Under the pieces are notes generated by a model. That model had not been told where the DNA came from and ran no database searches. It saw only the letters and a program-made list of their open reading frames with translations. From Goekera deserti (GTDB taxonomy: Bacteria; Actinomycetota; Actinomycetes; Mycobacteriales; Geodermatophilaceae), in assembly GCF_010685995.1 (NCBI RefSeq), contig NZ_JAAGWK010000010.1, positions 124,001-188,000 on the forward strand: a DNA stretch of 64,000 nucleotides, given 5' to 3'. Positions 9,221 to 17,695 of this stretch are shown one piece after another; position 1 is the first letter of the stretch; each line of letters starts with the position of its first letter. Position numbers and translations under genes: made by a program.

Positions 9221-10471
9221 TCACGATGTCGTCTCAGCAGGTGGGCGCGGCCACTCCACGGTGCGCACGACCTCGGTCCGGGCCACGAGGCGTCCCCGGG
9301 AGACCACCAGCCGGCGGGTGCCGGCGCCGGCCACCGCGGCGTCCAGGCCCTCAGCGGCGACCGCGAGGAACTCCGCCGGCGCCCCGGCGGCGACCGCCGG
9401 CACGGGCAGGCCCATGCACCGGCGCGCCCCGGTGCTGACCGCGTCCCAGGCCTCCCGGCTGGACAGGTGCCCGGCGGCGACCAGCAGCGACGCCGCCTCG
9501 CAGGCGTCGGCCCGGCCCATCGGGTTGAACGGGTCGCGCAGGTTGTCCCCGCCGGCACCCAGGGTGGCGCCGGCCTCCAGCAGGGTGCGGACGGCGGTCA
9601 GCCCGCGCGGTGGCCCGACCAGCTCCCCGCGGGCCTGCAGGAACAGGTTGGTCTGCGGCAGCGCCACCACACCGACCCCGGCGCGGGCCACCTCGGCGGC
9701 GGTCGCCCGGGCGACGGCCAGCGGGTGCACGCCCAGGCTGACGCAGTGGCTGGCCGTCACCGCGCGGTCGAACCCGGTGCCCAGCACCCGCTGCGCCAGG
9801 TGCAGCAGACCCTGGGCGGTGGGGTCGAGCGTCTCGTCGGTGTGCAGGTCCAGCGGCAGACCGTGCCGCACCGCGGCGTCCCAGGACAGGTCCAGGCCGG
9901 CGGCGCGGTCGGCCCACATGTGCGGCGCGCCGCCGACCAGGTCCACGCCGAGGTCGACGGCCTCCTCCAGCAGGCGGGCGTTGTCCCGCACGTCCTCCGG
10001 CGTCCACGGACCCGAGGTCAGGGCCACCACCTGGACGTCGATCAGGCCGGCGAGCGCGTCACGCACCTGCAGCAGGGCGCGCACGTGCCGGGTGCCGGTG
10101 TGCGCGCCGAGGTCGGCGTGGGTGCGGATCGCCGTCGTCCCGTGGGAGAGGTACTCCATCGCGGCCCGGGTGGCCCGCTCCACGAGGTCCTCGTGGGTGA
10201 ACCCGGCGGCGATCTCCCGGATGGCGACGATCGCGCCGGCGAGATCGCCGGTGCGGTTGGGTGCCCGGTGGCTGGTGAGCGCCTTGTCCAGGTGGGCGTG
10301 CGGCTCGGCGGGCGCCGGCAGCAGCAGGTGCCCGGTGAGGTCGTGCACCTGCTCGCCGGGGGTGGGCGTCAGCGTGCCGGCAGGGGCGACCGCGGCGACG
10401 GTCGCGCCGTCCACGCGCACGTCGACCGCCCGGCCGTCGACGTCGGTGGCGTGGGTGAGCAGCAGGCTCAC
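9221..10471 (-). CDS. Cytosine-deaminase-like amidohydrolase
   Basis: A 416-residue metal-dependent hydrolase of the CodA/AtzC-like group. The ligands are all present: PHAHLDKAL (HxH), LDLHTDET on strand 5, TASHCVSLG on strand 6 and AGGDNLRDPF on strand 8. It is therefore expected to be active, unlike the relative at 1878. Relatives deaminate cytosine, isoguanine or creatinine-like rings, or hydrolyse N-isopropylammelide. It begins 13 bp after the MTHFR-like gene, so the same transcript should carry both; a 103-bp gap separates it from the ABC ATPase. Role inferred: a hydrolytic step on the imported compound. Confidence 0.87.
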   Translation of the reverse strand: MSLLLTHATDVDGRAVDVRVDGATVAAVAPAGTLTPTPGEQVHDLTGHLLLPAPAEPHAHLDKALTSHRAPNRTGDLAGAIVAIREIAAGFTHEDLVERATRAAMEYLSHGTTAIRTHADLGAHTGTRHVRALLQVRDALAGLIDVQVVALTSGPWTPEDVRDNARLLEEAVDLGVDLVGGAPHMWADRAAGLDLSWDAAVRHGLPLDLHTDETLDPTAQGLLHLAQRVLGTGFDRAVTASHCVSLGVHPLAVARATAAEVARAGVGVVALPQTNLFLQARGELVGPPRGLTAVRTLLEAGATLGAGGDNLRDPFNPMGRADACEAASLLVAAGHLSSREAWDAVSTGARRCMGLPVPAVAAGAPAEFLAVAAEGLDAAVAGAGTRRLVVSRGRLVARTEVVRTVEWPRPPAETTS

Positions 10472-10484
10472 GCGAGGGACCCGG

Positions 10485-11555
10485 TCACGTCAGCTCGGCT
10501 CCGATCTCGGCCAGGGCGGCCGCGGTGGACAGCTCCCGACCCGGGGTGGGGACGGTGGAGAGGTCGACGCCGCGCACCCCGGGCACGGCGAGGTAGGACT
10601 CGGCGAGGGCGATCGCGGCGGCGATCCCGGCCCGCCGCGGGTCCCGGGCGGACTCGATGGCGTCCAGGTAGCCCGCGGGCAGCACCAGGCCGGTGAACCG
10701 GCGCAGCTCGGCGGCGGAACCGGGGTCGAGCGCGACCGCCACGCAGGCCACGAACGGGACGTCGGCACCGGCGTCGGTGGCGGCCTGGACGAAGTCGGCC
10801 ACCGCGCCGGCCGGGCCGGCGTGGTTGACGAAGCAGACCTGCGCGCCGGCGCGGACCTTCTCGGCCAGCCGCGCCGGGCGCCGTCGGGCCGGCGGCCCGG
10901 TCGGGGTCTCCCCCACCGAGACCAGCAGCCCGGCGGCGGCCGCGGCCGCGGCGAGCTGGGTGGAGTCCAGGTCGAACACCGGCCGGGCGTCGGGACGGTC
11001 GCCGACGTCGGTGTGGTCGCCGGTCACGCAGTGCACCGCGGCGACGCCGACGTCGGCCAGCCCGGCGAGCTCGCCCTCCAGGGCGACCCGGTTGCGGTCC
11101 CGGCAGGTGAGGCCCTGCCACACGGGCACGCCCTGGGCCTGGACGATCGCGGCGCGGTGGGTGGGCGGGAACTGCACGCGGGCACCGCCGTGGTCACCGA
11201 GCAGCACGGCGTCCACCTGACCGGCCACGGTCTCCGCGGCGCGCTGCAGCGAGACCCGGGACAGCGCCTGGCTGGGCAGGTCGGCGACGACCACCGGCCG
11301 CTGGCGCATCAGCGCGAGCAGGTGCGGCTCGGGGCCGGGCGCGGGCCGCGGCGGCCCGGTCCACCGCACGGTCGGCAGCTCCACGAACGGGCAGGGCAGC
11401 GGGGCGACCTCGCAGCCCCGGCTGCCGGTGACCCCGCCGCACGGCCCGTGCGTCATGTCCTTGGGACAGCCGCTCCGGTGTGCGTGGGTCCTGGTGCGCG
11501 CCCCTGTGCTGGTGCCCGCGCCCGTGCTGGTGCTCGCGTCGGCTGTGCCCGTCAC
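10485..11555 (-). CDS. MTHFR-like flavoprotein with N-terminal MTHFR_C cysteine domain
   Basis: A 356-residue protein in two parts. After a Ser/Thr/Ala-rich leader encoded by short repeats comes CPKDMTHGPCGG with two more cysteines shortly after, the signature of the MTHFR_C/MetV-type cysteine-rich domain. The rest is a TIM barrel like methylenetetrahydrofolate reductase (VQFPP, CRDRN, HCVTGDH motifs). The GTG start at 11555 overlaps the stop of the monooxygenase gene by four bases; an internal ATG would remove the first cysteine and is less likely. The family moves one-carbon units on tetrahydrofolate, so this may capture a methyl or methylene group released during breakdown of the operon substrate. 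That role is inferred from context. Confidence 0.8.
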   Translation of the reverse strand: MTGTADASTSTGAGTSTGARTRTHAHRSGCPKDMTHGPCGGVTGSRGCEVAPLPCPFVELPTVRWTGPPRPAPGPEPHLLALMRQRPVVVADLPSQALSRVSLQRAAETVAGQVDAVLLGDHGGARVQFPPTHRAAIVQAQGVPVWQGLTCRDRNRVALEGELAGLADVGVAAVHCVTGDHTDVGDRPDARPVFDLDSTQLAAAAAAAGLLVSVGETPTGPPARRRPARLAEKVRAGAQVCFVNHAGPAGAVADFVQAATDAGADVPFVACVAVALDPGSAAELRRFTGLVLPAGYLDAIESARDPRRAGIAAAIALAESYLAVPGVRGVDLSTVPTPGRELSTAAALAEIGAELT

Positions 11556-12706
11556 GCCGCCGGGAGCCGGATGCCCAGGCGCGGCAGCACCTCCTCGGCG
11601 ATGAGGTGCAGCTGCTCGTCCATCTGCTCCCGGGTGAGGCCCGGCAGGTCGGGGAAGAGCATGACCTCCTCCAGACCGAGCAGGTCGCGGTACGTGCCGA
11701 GGGTGTCCACGACGTCGTCGATGCTGCCGATGGCCATCACCTGCTCGCTGACCGACTGCTCCAGGGTGGGCTGGAAGGCGAAGCCGTCGGCGGCGGCGTA
11801 GGTCTTGAACCGGCCGTAGGGGGCGAGGAAGCGGCAGAACTCGTCGTGCCCGTCGCGAGCGGTGCGGAAGGCGTCCTCCCGGGTGCGCCCGACGTGGGTG
11901 TGGATGTTCAGCGTGCGGTCCTGGCCGGGGCGCAGGGTGCGGCCGTGCTGCTCGGCGATCTCCCCGTAGCCGTCCCACACCTGCTTGATCAGCGCCGGCG
12001 GTGCGAGCGCGATGACACCCTTGTGCCCGACCCGGGCCACGTACTCCAGGGTCTTCCCCGGGCTCATCGGCTGGTAGACCTCGACCGGCCCGAGCGGGCG
12101 CGGCACCAGGGTCAGCTCGGTGACGGTGGCACCGCGGTCCGGGATGCCCGGCGGCGGGAAGGTGAAGTGCTTGCCGGAGTAGCTGAACCGCTCCTGGGCC
12201 CAGGCGAGCTTGATGACCTCCATCGACTCCTCGAACAGCTCACGGTTGACCTGGTCCAGCTCGGCGCTCATGGCGTTGTCGCCGCTGGCAATCACCGCGC
12301 CCAGCGTCTGGGCCTCCCGCGGGACGGTGCCGCGGCCGACGCCGAACCGCATGCGGCCGCGGCTCAGGATGTCGGCGGTGGCGTAGTCCTCGGCGAGCCG
12401 CAGCGGGTGCCACTGCGGGACGACGTTGAACGCCTGGCCGGACTTGAGCCGGGTGGTGATCGAGGTGAGGTGCTGGCCGAACTGGATCAGGTTGGGCGTC
12501 ACCTCGTAGCCCTCGTACTGGAAGTGGTGCTCGGTGAGCCACATCGTGTCGTAGCCCAGCCGGTCGGCGGTCTGCGCCCAGTGCTCCAGGTTGCGGTACC
12601 CGGCGATCACCGCGTCGTTGCCGTACCGGCGGTCGGTCGGGACCGGCCCGGCGTTGCCGGCGTCGGTCATCGGGACCCCGCCGTAGTAGTGCAGGTCGAT
12701 GCGCAC
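11552..12706 (-). CDS. LLM-class flavin-dependent monooxygenase
   Basis: A 384-residue bacterial-luciferase-like protein (WLTEHHFQYEGYEV near residue 58, RMRFGVGRG, and a C-terminal DDVVDTL segment). These enzymes use reduced flavin and oxygen to open rings or oxidise N, S or C centres. The start is GTG 12706 with an AGAGGTG site upstream; the open frame runs farther but the added residues are low-complexity. It is first in the minus-strand block and is translationally coupled to the MTHFR-like gene, so its promoter should lie in 12707-12958. RutA, which opens uracil, is in the same superfamily, but similarity here is too general to assign that activity. Confidence 0.87.
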   Translation of the reverse strand: MRIDLHYYGGVPMTDAGNAGPVPTDRRYGNDAVIAGYRNLEHWAQTADRLGYDTMWLTEHHFQYEGYEVTPNLIQFGQHLTSITTRLKSGQAFNVVPQWHPLRLAEDYATADILSRGRMRFGVGRGTVPREAQTLGAVIASGDNAMSAELDQVNRELFEESMEVIKLAWAQERFSYSGKHFTFPPPGIPDRGATVTELTLVPRPLGPVEVYQPMSPGKTLEYVARVGHKGVIALAPPALIKQVWDGYGEIAEQHGRTLRPGQDRTLNIHTHVGRTREDAFRTARDGHDEFCRFLAPYGRFKTYAAADGFAFQPTLEQSVSEQVMAIGSIDDVVDTLGTYRDLLGLEEVMLFPDLPGLTREQMDEQLHLIAEEVLPRLGIRLPAA

Positions 12707-12958
12707 GCAGGACACCTCTCGACGGACCGGACGGAGCAGTGAGCATCGCGCCGGTGTGTTCCCCCCACGTTTCGCGAGGGTGTCACCTGCCCGAGTGGAC
12801 ACCCCGACATGTCCGCTCGTCGACATGGCGGCACGGACACACAGCGACAGGTCCAGCGGCACAGCGGCGCAGCTGGTCAACGGCACACCCCGCACCCGTA
12901 CGCACACCGGACTCAGCGGCGAGGCAGGCTGCACGGCGGCGGCGTGCACCGGGGTGGG

Positions 12959-14815
12959 TCAGGCAACTCGGCGGCGGATGACGTCGCGGTGGGTCATGAG
13001 CACCCAGAGGACGTGGTGCAGGTCCATCCGTTCACCGCCGGGGCCGGTGGGGTCGGCGGCGACGGGGCTGGGCAGCAGGTCGTCGAGCACGCCCGGGCGG
13101 AGCCGCAGCGGCAGGACGTCCGCCGAGGGGGCCGGGCCCTGCTCCTGCACCGACCCCTGGCCAGAGCCGCTGACCTGGTCGGTGGCTGCGTCGCTCCGGG
13201 CGGTCACCGCGCCAGTCGGGTCCGGGACGGGCCGGGTCGTGGGCCGGCGGCCGAGCGAGGTGACGCCGGTCAGGCCGTCGTCGAAGGCGGTGTCGGCGGG
13301 TCCCCAGACGCGCTCACCGGCCGGGGTGGTGACCACGAGCTGTCCGCGGTGACGGGTCATCCGGAGGTCCTCGTCGTGGGCCAGCCCGTGGTCGGTGTCG
13401 CAGAGCAGCACCATGGCGCTGACGTCGGTGCGCCCGCCCAGGCGCCAGGGCCGCAGGTGGTGGGCGTGCAGGCGCTCGACCCGGGTCTCCTCGCAGCCGG
13501 GCCGGGCGCAGCCGCCGTCGCGGGCGAGCAGGGCGCGGCGCTGGGCACGGGTGGCGTAGCGGTGCCGGCGGCCCTGGGCGAGGACCTCACCGTCCCGCTC
13601 CACGATCGCCACGATGCTGGCCTGGCAGGCCAACCGGCGGACCTGTGCGGCGGTGAGAGCCGGGCCGCCGAGGACGTGGGCGCGACCGGCGGCGGTGTCC
13701 TCGGCCAGCACGGCGGCATCGACGTGCACGACGACCTCCCGACGAGGTGGGTCGCCGGCGCGGCGGTCGGCGTCGGCGGCGGCGCGGGCCAGCAGCCGCA
13801 GTGCGCTGCACCGCTGCTCGGCACGGCGTCCCCGCAGAGACGTCTCCACCGGACCGGACTGCTCACCGCCGCGTTCCCGCAGAGACGCGTCCACCGGACC
13901 GGACTGCTCGCCGCCGCGTTCCTGCGGGAACGCATCCACCGGGCCGGGCTGGCCCGTGAGCGAGGACCGGTGGTCGACGGGCTCGTCGGCGGCCTCACCG
14001 CGAGCGTCTGCGCGATCGGCGGCGGTCGGCGTGGCCGCGGTCCGGTCCGCGGCCGCCCGCTCCGCCGCCGCCCGTCCCGCCACCTGTCCCGCGGCCGCCT
14101 GTCGCGCCGCCGCGCGGTCGCGACGGGCCGAGCGTTCGACCAGGGACTCGATGGCGGCGAGCAGCTCGGCGCCGTCCTCGGCAGGCATCCGCACGCGCAG
14201 CGACAGCATCCCGTCCGCGTCCCAGTGGTGCTCGAACACCTCCGGCCGGCGGCGCACGGCTGCACCGCCGCCGGCTCCCCCACCGGTGCCGGCATCACCA
14301 TCGCGTCCGACACCGGGGTCCCCGATCCCGCCGGCGGCAGCAGCGGCACCTGCGGCCGTGTTCGCGTCGACCCGGCGCCAGCCGCGCACCACCCGCTCCA
14401 CCTGGGCGGCGGTGGCGTGCCGGGCGAACTCGAGCAGCTCGGCCTCACTGCCGGGCTCGGCGATCCGGGTCAGCGCGCGCACCTTGCTGTAGGACACCCG
14501 CCCCGCAGCGAAGGCACCCGACAGCACCGGCAACCGGCACAGCGCGCGAGCCGTGCGCACGTGCTCGCGCGCCGTCCCCGGCTCCAGACCGCACTGCCAC
14601 GCCAACCAGTGAGCACACGACCGCACCCCGTGCCCCGCCCACCCCTCCCGCCGGTCGAACTCCGCGACCAGCCGCAACCACGACGCCGTGGCCGCCGACA
14701 GCCGCACCGCCCCGGTCACGATCTCCTCGGCCAGCTCTCCCACCGGCCGTGGACGCCCTCCGAACGTGTCGTCGACGGCCACCACGGAGGACGCTGCTGC
14801 AGACGTGTCGAACAT
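12959..14815 (-). CDS. DUF222 / HNH endonuclease-family protein
   Basis: A 618-residue member of the 13E12-like family that is multicopy in many actinobacteria. It has the N-terminal DUF222 helical region (about 10-330 interrupted by Ala-rich stretches) and a C-terminal HNH region with CARPGC, LHAHHLRPW and LLCDTDHGLAH. In most relatives the middle Asn precedes LLC and a His pair follows it; here SAMVLLC and DTDH occupy those places, so the nuclease site may be altered. Three 45-bp coding repeats sit in the linker. The start is ATG 14815; the open frame continues upstream only because the palindromic repeat array lacks stops. Confidence 0.85.
   Translation of the reverse strand: MFDTSAAASSVVAVDDTFGGRPRPVGELAEEIVTGAVRLSAATASWLRLVAEFDRREGWAGHGVRSCAHWLAWQCGLEPGTAREHVRTARALCRLPVLSGAFAAGRVSYSKVRALTRIAEPGSEAELLEFARHATAAQVERVVRGWRRVDANTAAGAAAAAGGIGDPGVGRDGDAGTGGGAGGGAAVRRRPEVFEHHWDADGMLSLRVRMPAEDGAELLAAIESLVERSARRDRAAARQAAAGQVAGRAAAERAAADRTAATPTAADRADARGEAADEPVDHRSSLTGQPGPVDAFPQERGGEQSGPVDASLRERGGEQSGPVETSLRGRRAEQRCSALRLLARAAADADRRAGDPPRREVVVHVDAAVLAEDTAAGRAHVLGGPALTAAQVRRLACQASIVAIVERDGEVLAQGRRHRYATRAQRRALLARDGGCARPGCEETRVERLHAHHLRPWRLGGRTDVSAMVLLCDTDHGLAHDEDLRMTRHRGQLVVTTPAGERVWGPADTAFDDGLTGVTSLGRRPTTRPVPDPTGAVTARSDAATDQVSGSGQGSVQEQGPAPSADVLPLRLRPGVLDDLLPSPVAADPTGPGGERMDLHHVLWVLMTHRDVIRRRVA
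13811..13945 (-). repeat. Three 45-bp coding repeats inside the HNH gene
   Basis: Three direct copies encode a 15-residue unit of the form GPVDAxxxERGGEQS, with the last copy most diverged. One copy contains GCGTTCCTGCGGGAACGC, almost the palindrome of the array at 14898-15056, so coding and noncoding repeats appear related. Confidence 0.85.
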
Positions 14816-14897
14816 GTGTTCGATCGTGTCAGGCAGGTCCGACAGTCCCGTCACGCCGACCGGGCGTCGCCGCCGGCGGTCCCGGGCCGCGAACGAC

Positions 14898-15056
14898 GTT
14901 CCGCGGGAACACAGCAGCGCACAGCGTTCCCGCGGGAACACAGCAGCGCACAGCGTTCCCGCGGGAACACAGCAGCGCACAGCGTTCCCGCGGGAACGCG
15001 GCGGCGCACAGCGTTCCCGCGGGAACGCGGCGGCGGACGGCGTCCCGGCAGGAACG
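14898..15056. repeat. 29-bp palindromic tandem repeat array
   Basis: Units begin at 14898, 14926, 14955, 14984 and 15013, with a degenerate one at 15042. Each holds the perfect palindrome GTTCCCGCGGGAAC (the first copy lacks one C) followed by a nearly constant 15-bp joint, ACAGCAGCGCACAGC, in the first three and GC-richer in the later ones. It occupies most of the gap between the HNH gene start and the siderophore-binding gene stop. The array could form several hairpins. Confidence 0.9.
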
Positions 15057-15064
15057 CCGACCAC

Positions 15065-16039
15065 TCAGGACCGCTGCGGGTCCACGCCGAAGACCTCGGC
15101 CATGTCGTCCATCATCATGTGCGCGCCCTGCAGGCTGACCGAGGTCATCCAGATGGCGTCCTCCACCCGGTGCACGTTGCCCGCCTTCACGCCCGCGAGG
15201 TCCGTCCACAGCGGGGTGGACTCGACGCGGGCCGCGGTCTCCGCACCGCCCGAGTAGGAGGACACGAAGATGTGGTCGCCGTCGGCGAGCCGGATCTCCT
15301 CCTCGCTCACCTCGACGGCGAACGTGTCGACGTCCTGCGGTGCCGGCCGGGCGAGGCCCATGTCCTGGAAGACGATGCCGCTGAACGAGGCCTTGGCGTA
15401 GAGCCGCGTCGGCCCGTCGACGAACCGCACCATGGAGACCGTCGGGTCGCCGGCCGCCGCGTTGACCGCCGCCCCCAGCGCTGCGGCCCGCTCCTCGTAG
15501 TCGCCGATCAGTTCCTCGGCGCGCTCCTCGGTGCCGGTCGCCTCACCGACCACCCGGATGTTGTCCTTCCACGACGGCCCGGTGGTGGCGACGAAGACGG
15601 TCGGCGCGATCTGGGACAGCTGCTCGTACAGCTCGTCGTGCCGCACGGTGGCGGACAGGATCAGGTCCGGCTGCAGCGCGGCGATCCGCTCCAGCGCCGG
15701 CTGCTCCAGCGGGCCGACGTCCTCGGTGTCGGCGACCGCGTCGCCCAGGTACTCCGGGAAGGCGCCCTGCTGGTCCCGGTAGGACCCGATCCCGCCCACC
15801 AGCGGCACGTCCAGCGCGACGACCGCCTCGACCAGGCTGTTGTCCAGCGCCACGACCCGGGTCGGCCGGTCCGGCAGCTCCGTCGTCCCCTTGTCGTGGG
15901 TCACGGTGCGCGGGAAGCCCTCCTCCACCGCCGCGGCGGGGGACGGGGCGGCGTCGGTCGCCGTCGAACCGCAGGCGGTGAGCAGCCCGGTCAGCACCAG
16001 GGCGGCGGCGGTGACGGCGGAGCGGACGGGGCGGGACAC
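15065..16039 (-). CDS. Iron-siderophore ABC transporter binding lipoprotein
   Basis: A 324-residue FepB/FecB-type lipoprotein that delivers ferric siderophores to an ABC importer. It has a lipobox (LTAC, Cys about 23) and the family opening RTVTHDKGTTELPDRPTRVVALD, and later QPDLILSATVRHDELYEQLSQIAPTV in the hinge lobe. The start is GTG 16039, with GGAGG six bases upstream. A DtxR/IdeR-type operator sits 24-42 bp upstream, so iron should repress it. No permease or ATPase partner is adjacent; it may share one encoded elsewhere. Confidence 0.92.
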   Translation of the reverse strand: MSRPVRSAVTAAALVLTGLLTACGSTATDAAPSPAAAVEEGFPRTVTHDKGTTELPDRPTRVVALDNSLVEAVVALDVPLVGGIGSYRDQQGAFPEYLGDAVADTEDVGPLEQPALERIAALQPDLILSATVRHDELYEQLSQIAPTVFVATTGPSWKDNIRVVGEATGTEERAEELIGDYEERAAALGAAVNAAAGDPTVSMVRFVDGPTRLYAKASFSGIVFQDMGLARPAPQDVDTFAVEVSEEEIRLADGDHIFVSSYSGGAETAARVESTPLWTDLAGVKAGNVHRVEDAIWMTSVSLQGAHMMMDDMAEVFGVDPQRS

Positions 16040-16062
16040 GGGCGACCTCCATGGTGATCAAC

Positions 16063-16081
16063 TCAGGTGAGCCTCACCTTA
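16063..16081 (-). promoter_or_regulatory. DtxR/IdeR-like iron box
   Basis: On the minus strand this reads TAAGGTGAGGCTCACCTGA, matching 15 of 19 positions of the classical box TTAGGTTAGGCTAACCTAA, with near-perfect dyad symmetry. It lies just upstream of the siderophore-binding lipoprotein gene. Confidence 0.85.
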
Positions 16082-16113
16082 GTCAGACCGCACGTCGGCT
16101 TCGCCGTGGACCG

Positions 16114-16662
16114 TCAGCCCGGTCGGACGACGTCGTAGCGCACGCAGGCGAACTCACCGTTGCGCGCCACCTCACGCACCACGAGCTCGACCCGTGCCGG
16201 CAGCAGCGGTGCGCCCGCGCCGAGCGTGACCGGGGCGATGGAGACCACCACCTCGTCGAGCAGCCCGGCCGCGGCGAACTGGGCGGCCACCGGCCCCCCA
16301 CCGACCACCCAGACGTCCCGCTCACCGGCGGCGGCGACCAGCTCGGCGTGCACCGCGCGCAGCTCCTCGGGCGAGTCGGCCGCCCTGAACCGGATGTCCG
16401 CGCCCGGGAAGGGCGCCAGCTCCCGGTGGGTCAGCACCTGGGCCGGCTGGGTGTAGGTCCACCCCTCCGGGCCACCGTGGTCCTGGATCCACCGGTACGT
16501 CGACGCGCCCATCACCAGCGCGCCGACGGTCCGCTCGAAGGCCTGGTAGCCCATGACGCCCTCGTGGTCGGCCTCCCGGCTGAGCAGCCAGGACAGCGAG
16601 TGCTCGGCGTCGGCGACGAAGCCGTCCAGCGAGGTGGCGGTGTAGTAGACGGTGCGGGTCAA
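16114..16662 (-). CDS. Dihydrofolate-reductase-like (RibD C-terminal) protein
   Basis: A 182-residue protein of the YyaP/RibD-C reductase family, which has a dihydrofolate-reductase fold and binds NADPH. The signature TATSLDGFVAD starts the first strand, ALVMGASTYRW follows, and DVWVVGGGPVAAQF forms the nucleotide loop. The start is a TTG at 16662 that overlaps the stop of the AraC-type gene (TTGA), so the two are coupled. Members often have no known substrate and act as general reductases; none is implied here. Confidence 0.85.
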   Translation of the reverse strand: MTRTVYYTATSLDGFVADAEHSLSWLLSREADHEGVMGYQAFERTVGALVMGASTYRWIQDHGGPEGWTYTQPAQVLTHRELAPFPGADIRFRAADSPEELRAVHAELVAAAGERDVWVVGGGPVAAQFAAAGLLDEVVVSIAPVTLGAGAPLLPARVELVVREVARNGEFACVRYDVVRPG

Positions 16663-17588
16663 CGGGTCCTCCGGGTCAGCCACTCGATCGGGTCGCCGGT
16701 GTCCACGGGGACGCCGGCCTCGCGCAGCCAGTGCCGGGCCAGCAGGCGCCGGTGCGCGGAGAAGGTGAGCACGTGGGCCACCACGCTGCCGACGAGGAAG
16801 CTCTCCGGCGGCTCGCACAGCGCGTCGACCAGCCGGTCGCCCCAGGCACCACGCCGGGACACCTCCCGGACGGCGGCCAGCCAGCGGGGCGCCACCGCGT
16901 CGTGCCGGTCGAGCAACGCCGCCGGGTCGTCCCCGCCGCGCACCGGGGTGTCGGCGCCCTCCAGGGAGGCGACCCACACCTCCAGGGTCCACACCAGGTG
17001 CTCCAGCACCGCGGCGACCGACTCCTCCGCACCGTCCCACGGCAGCAGCACCTGACCCGGGCCCCGCACCCGCCGGTACTCCCCGGGGTCCAGGTCACCG
17101 GCGAGCTCCAGCAGGGCGCGGGTGTCCTCCACGCCGTGCTGCACGAGCAGCGCGGTCACCTCGTCGCCCCCGCGGCGCTGCGGCTCGTCGGACACCAACA
17201 GCGAGGACGGCGGGTGGAAGTGCAGGCCGTTGGGCGCCGGCAACCAGTGCTCGTCCCGGGAACGCGGCGGCCCGCCGCCGGGGACGCTGCCCGGGGTGTG
17301 CCCGTAGGCCCGGGCGAAGGCCCGGCTGAAGCCCTCCACCGACTCGTACCCCGCGGCGAGGGCCACGTCGGTGACCCGCGCGCCCTGCCGCAGCTGCCAG
17401 GCCGCCCGCTCCAGCACCACCCGCCGGCGCAGCGCGACCGGGGACTCCCCCGCGCCCCCGGACACCAGGCGGCTGAAGTGGAACGGCGAGGCGTACGCGT
17501 CTCCGGCCATGTCGGCCAGGGAACGGTTGTCCTCGTCGAGGACGGCGTCCAGCAGCTCGCGCAGGCGGTCACGTCCGGGTGGCGTCAC
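16659..17588 (-). CDS. AraC-type regulator with C-terminal DinB-like domain
   Basis: A 309-residue protein. Residues 1-105 are an AraC/XylS DNA-binding region with two helix-turn-helix units (SLADMAGDAYASPFHFSRL, then VTDVALAAGYESVEGFSRAF). The rest looks like a DinB/MDMPI-type four-helix bundle with several conserved His residues (EHLVWTLEVW, VAHVLTFSAHRR). The pairing is common in actinobacteria and suggests a regulator that senses a small thiol or reactive compound. GTG 17588 is the start. It is coupled to the reductase gene downstream, its likely target. Confidence 0.83.
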   Translation of the reverse strand: MTPPGRDRLRELLDAVLDEDNRSLADMAGDAYASPFHFSRLVSGGAGESPVALRRRVVLERAAWQLRQGARVTDVALAAGYESVEGFSRAFARAYGHTPGSVPGGGPPRSRDEHWLPAPNGLHFHPPSSLLVSDEPQRRGGDEVTALLVQHGVEDTRALLELAGDLDPGEYRRVRGPGQVLLPWDGAEESVAAVLEHLVWTLEVWVASLEGADTPVRGGDDPAALLDRHDAVAPRWLAAVREVSRRGAWGDRLVDALCEPPESFLVGSVVAHVLTFSAHRRLLARHWLREAGVPVDTGDPIEWLTRRTR

Positions 17589-17695
17589 GTGGGTCAGTCT
17601 GGCGGCCCGGCCGACCCCGGCGCCCGACCGTTCTTGCGCTGTGGCGACCCCACCCCCCTGGCCGGACGACGAGGTCGCGGGGCAGGGTGGAGGGC

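Noticed and set aside
9063-11801. A 912-codon plus-strand frame across the catabolic block
   Set aside because: It is antisense to three well-supported genes, shows no motif and changes composition at their boundaries.
14898-15056. CRISPR array
   Set aside because: The segments between the palindromes are only 15 bp and nearly identical, whereas CRISPR spacers are unique and longer; no cas genes are near.
12809-16057. A 1082-codon plus-strand frame
   Set aside because: It is a shadow of the HNH and siderophore-binding genes and of the repeat array.
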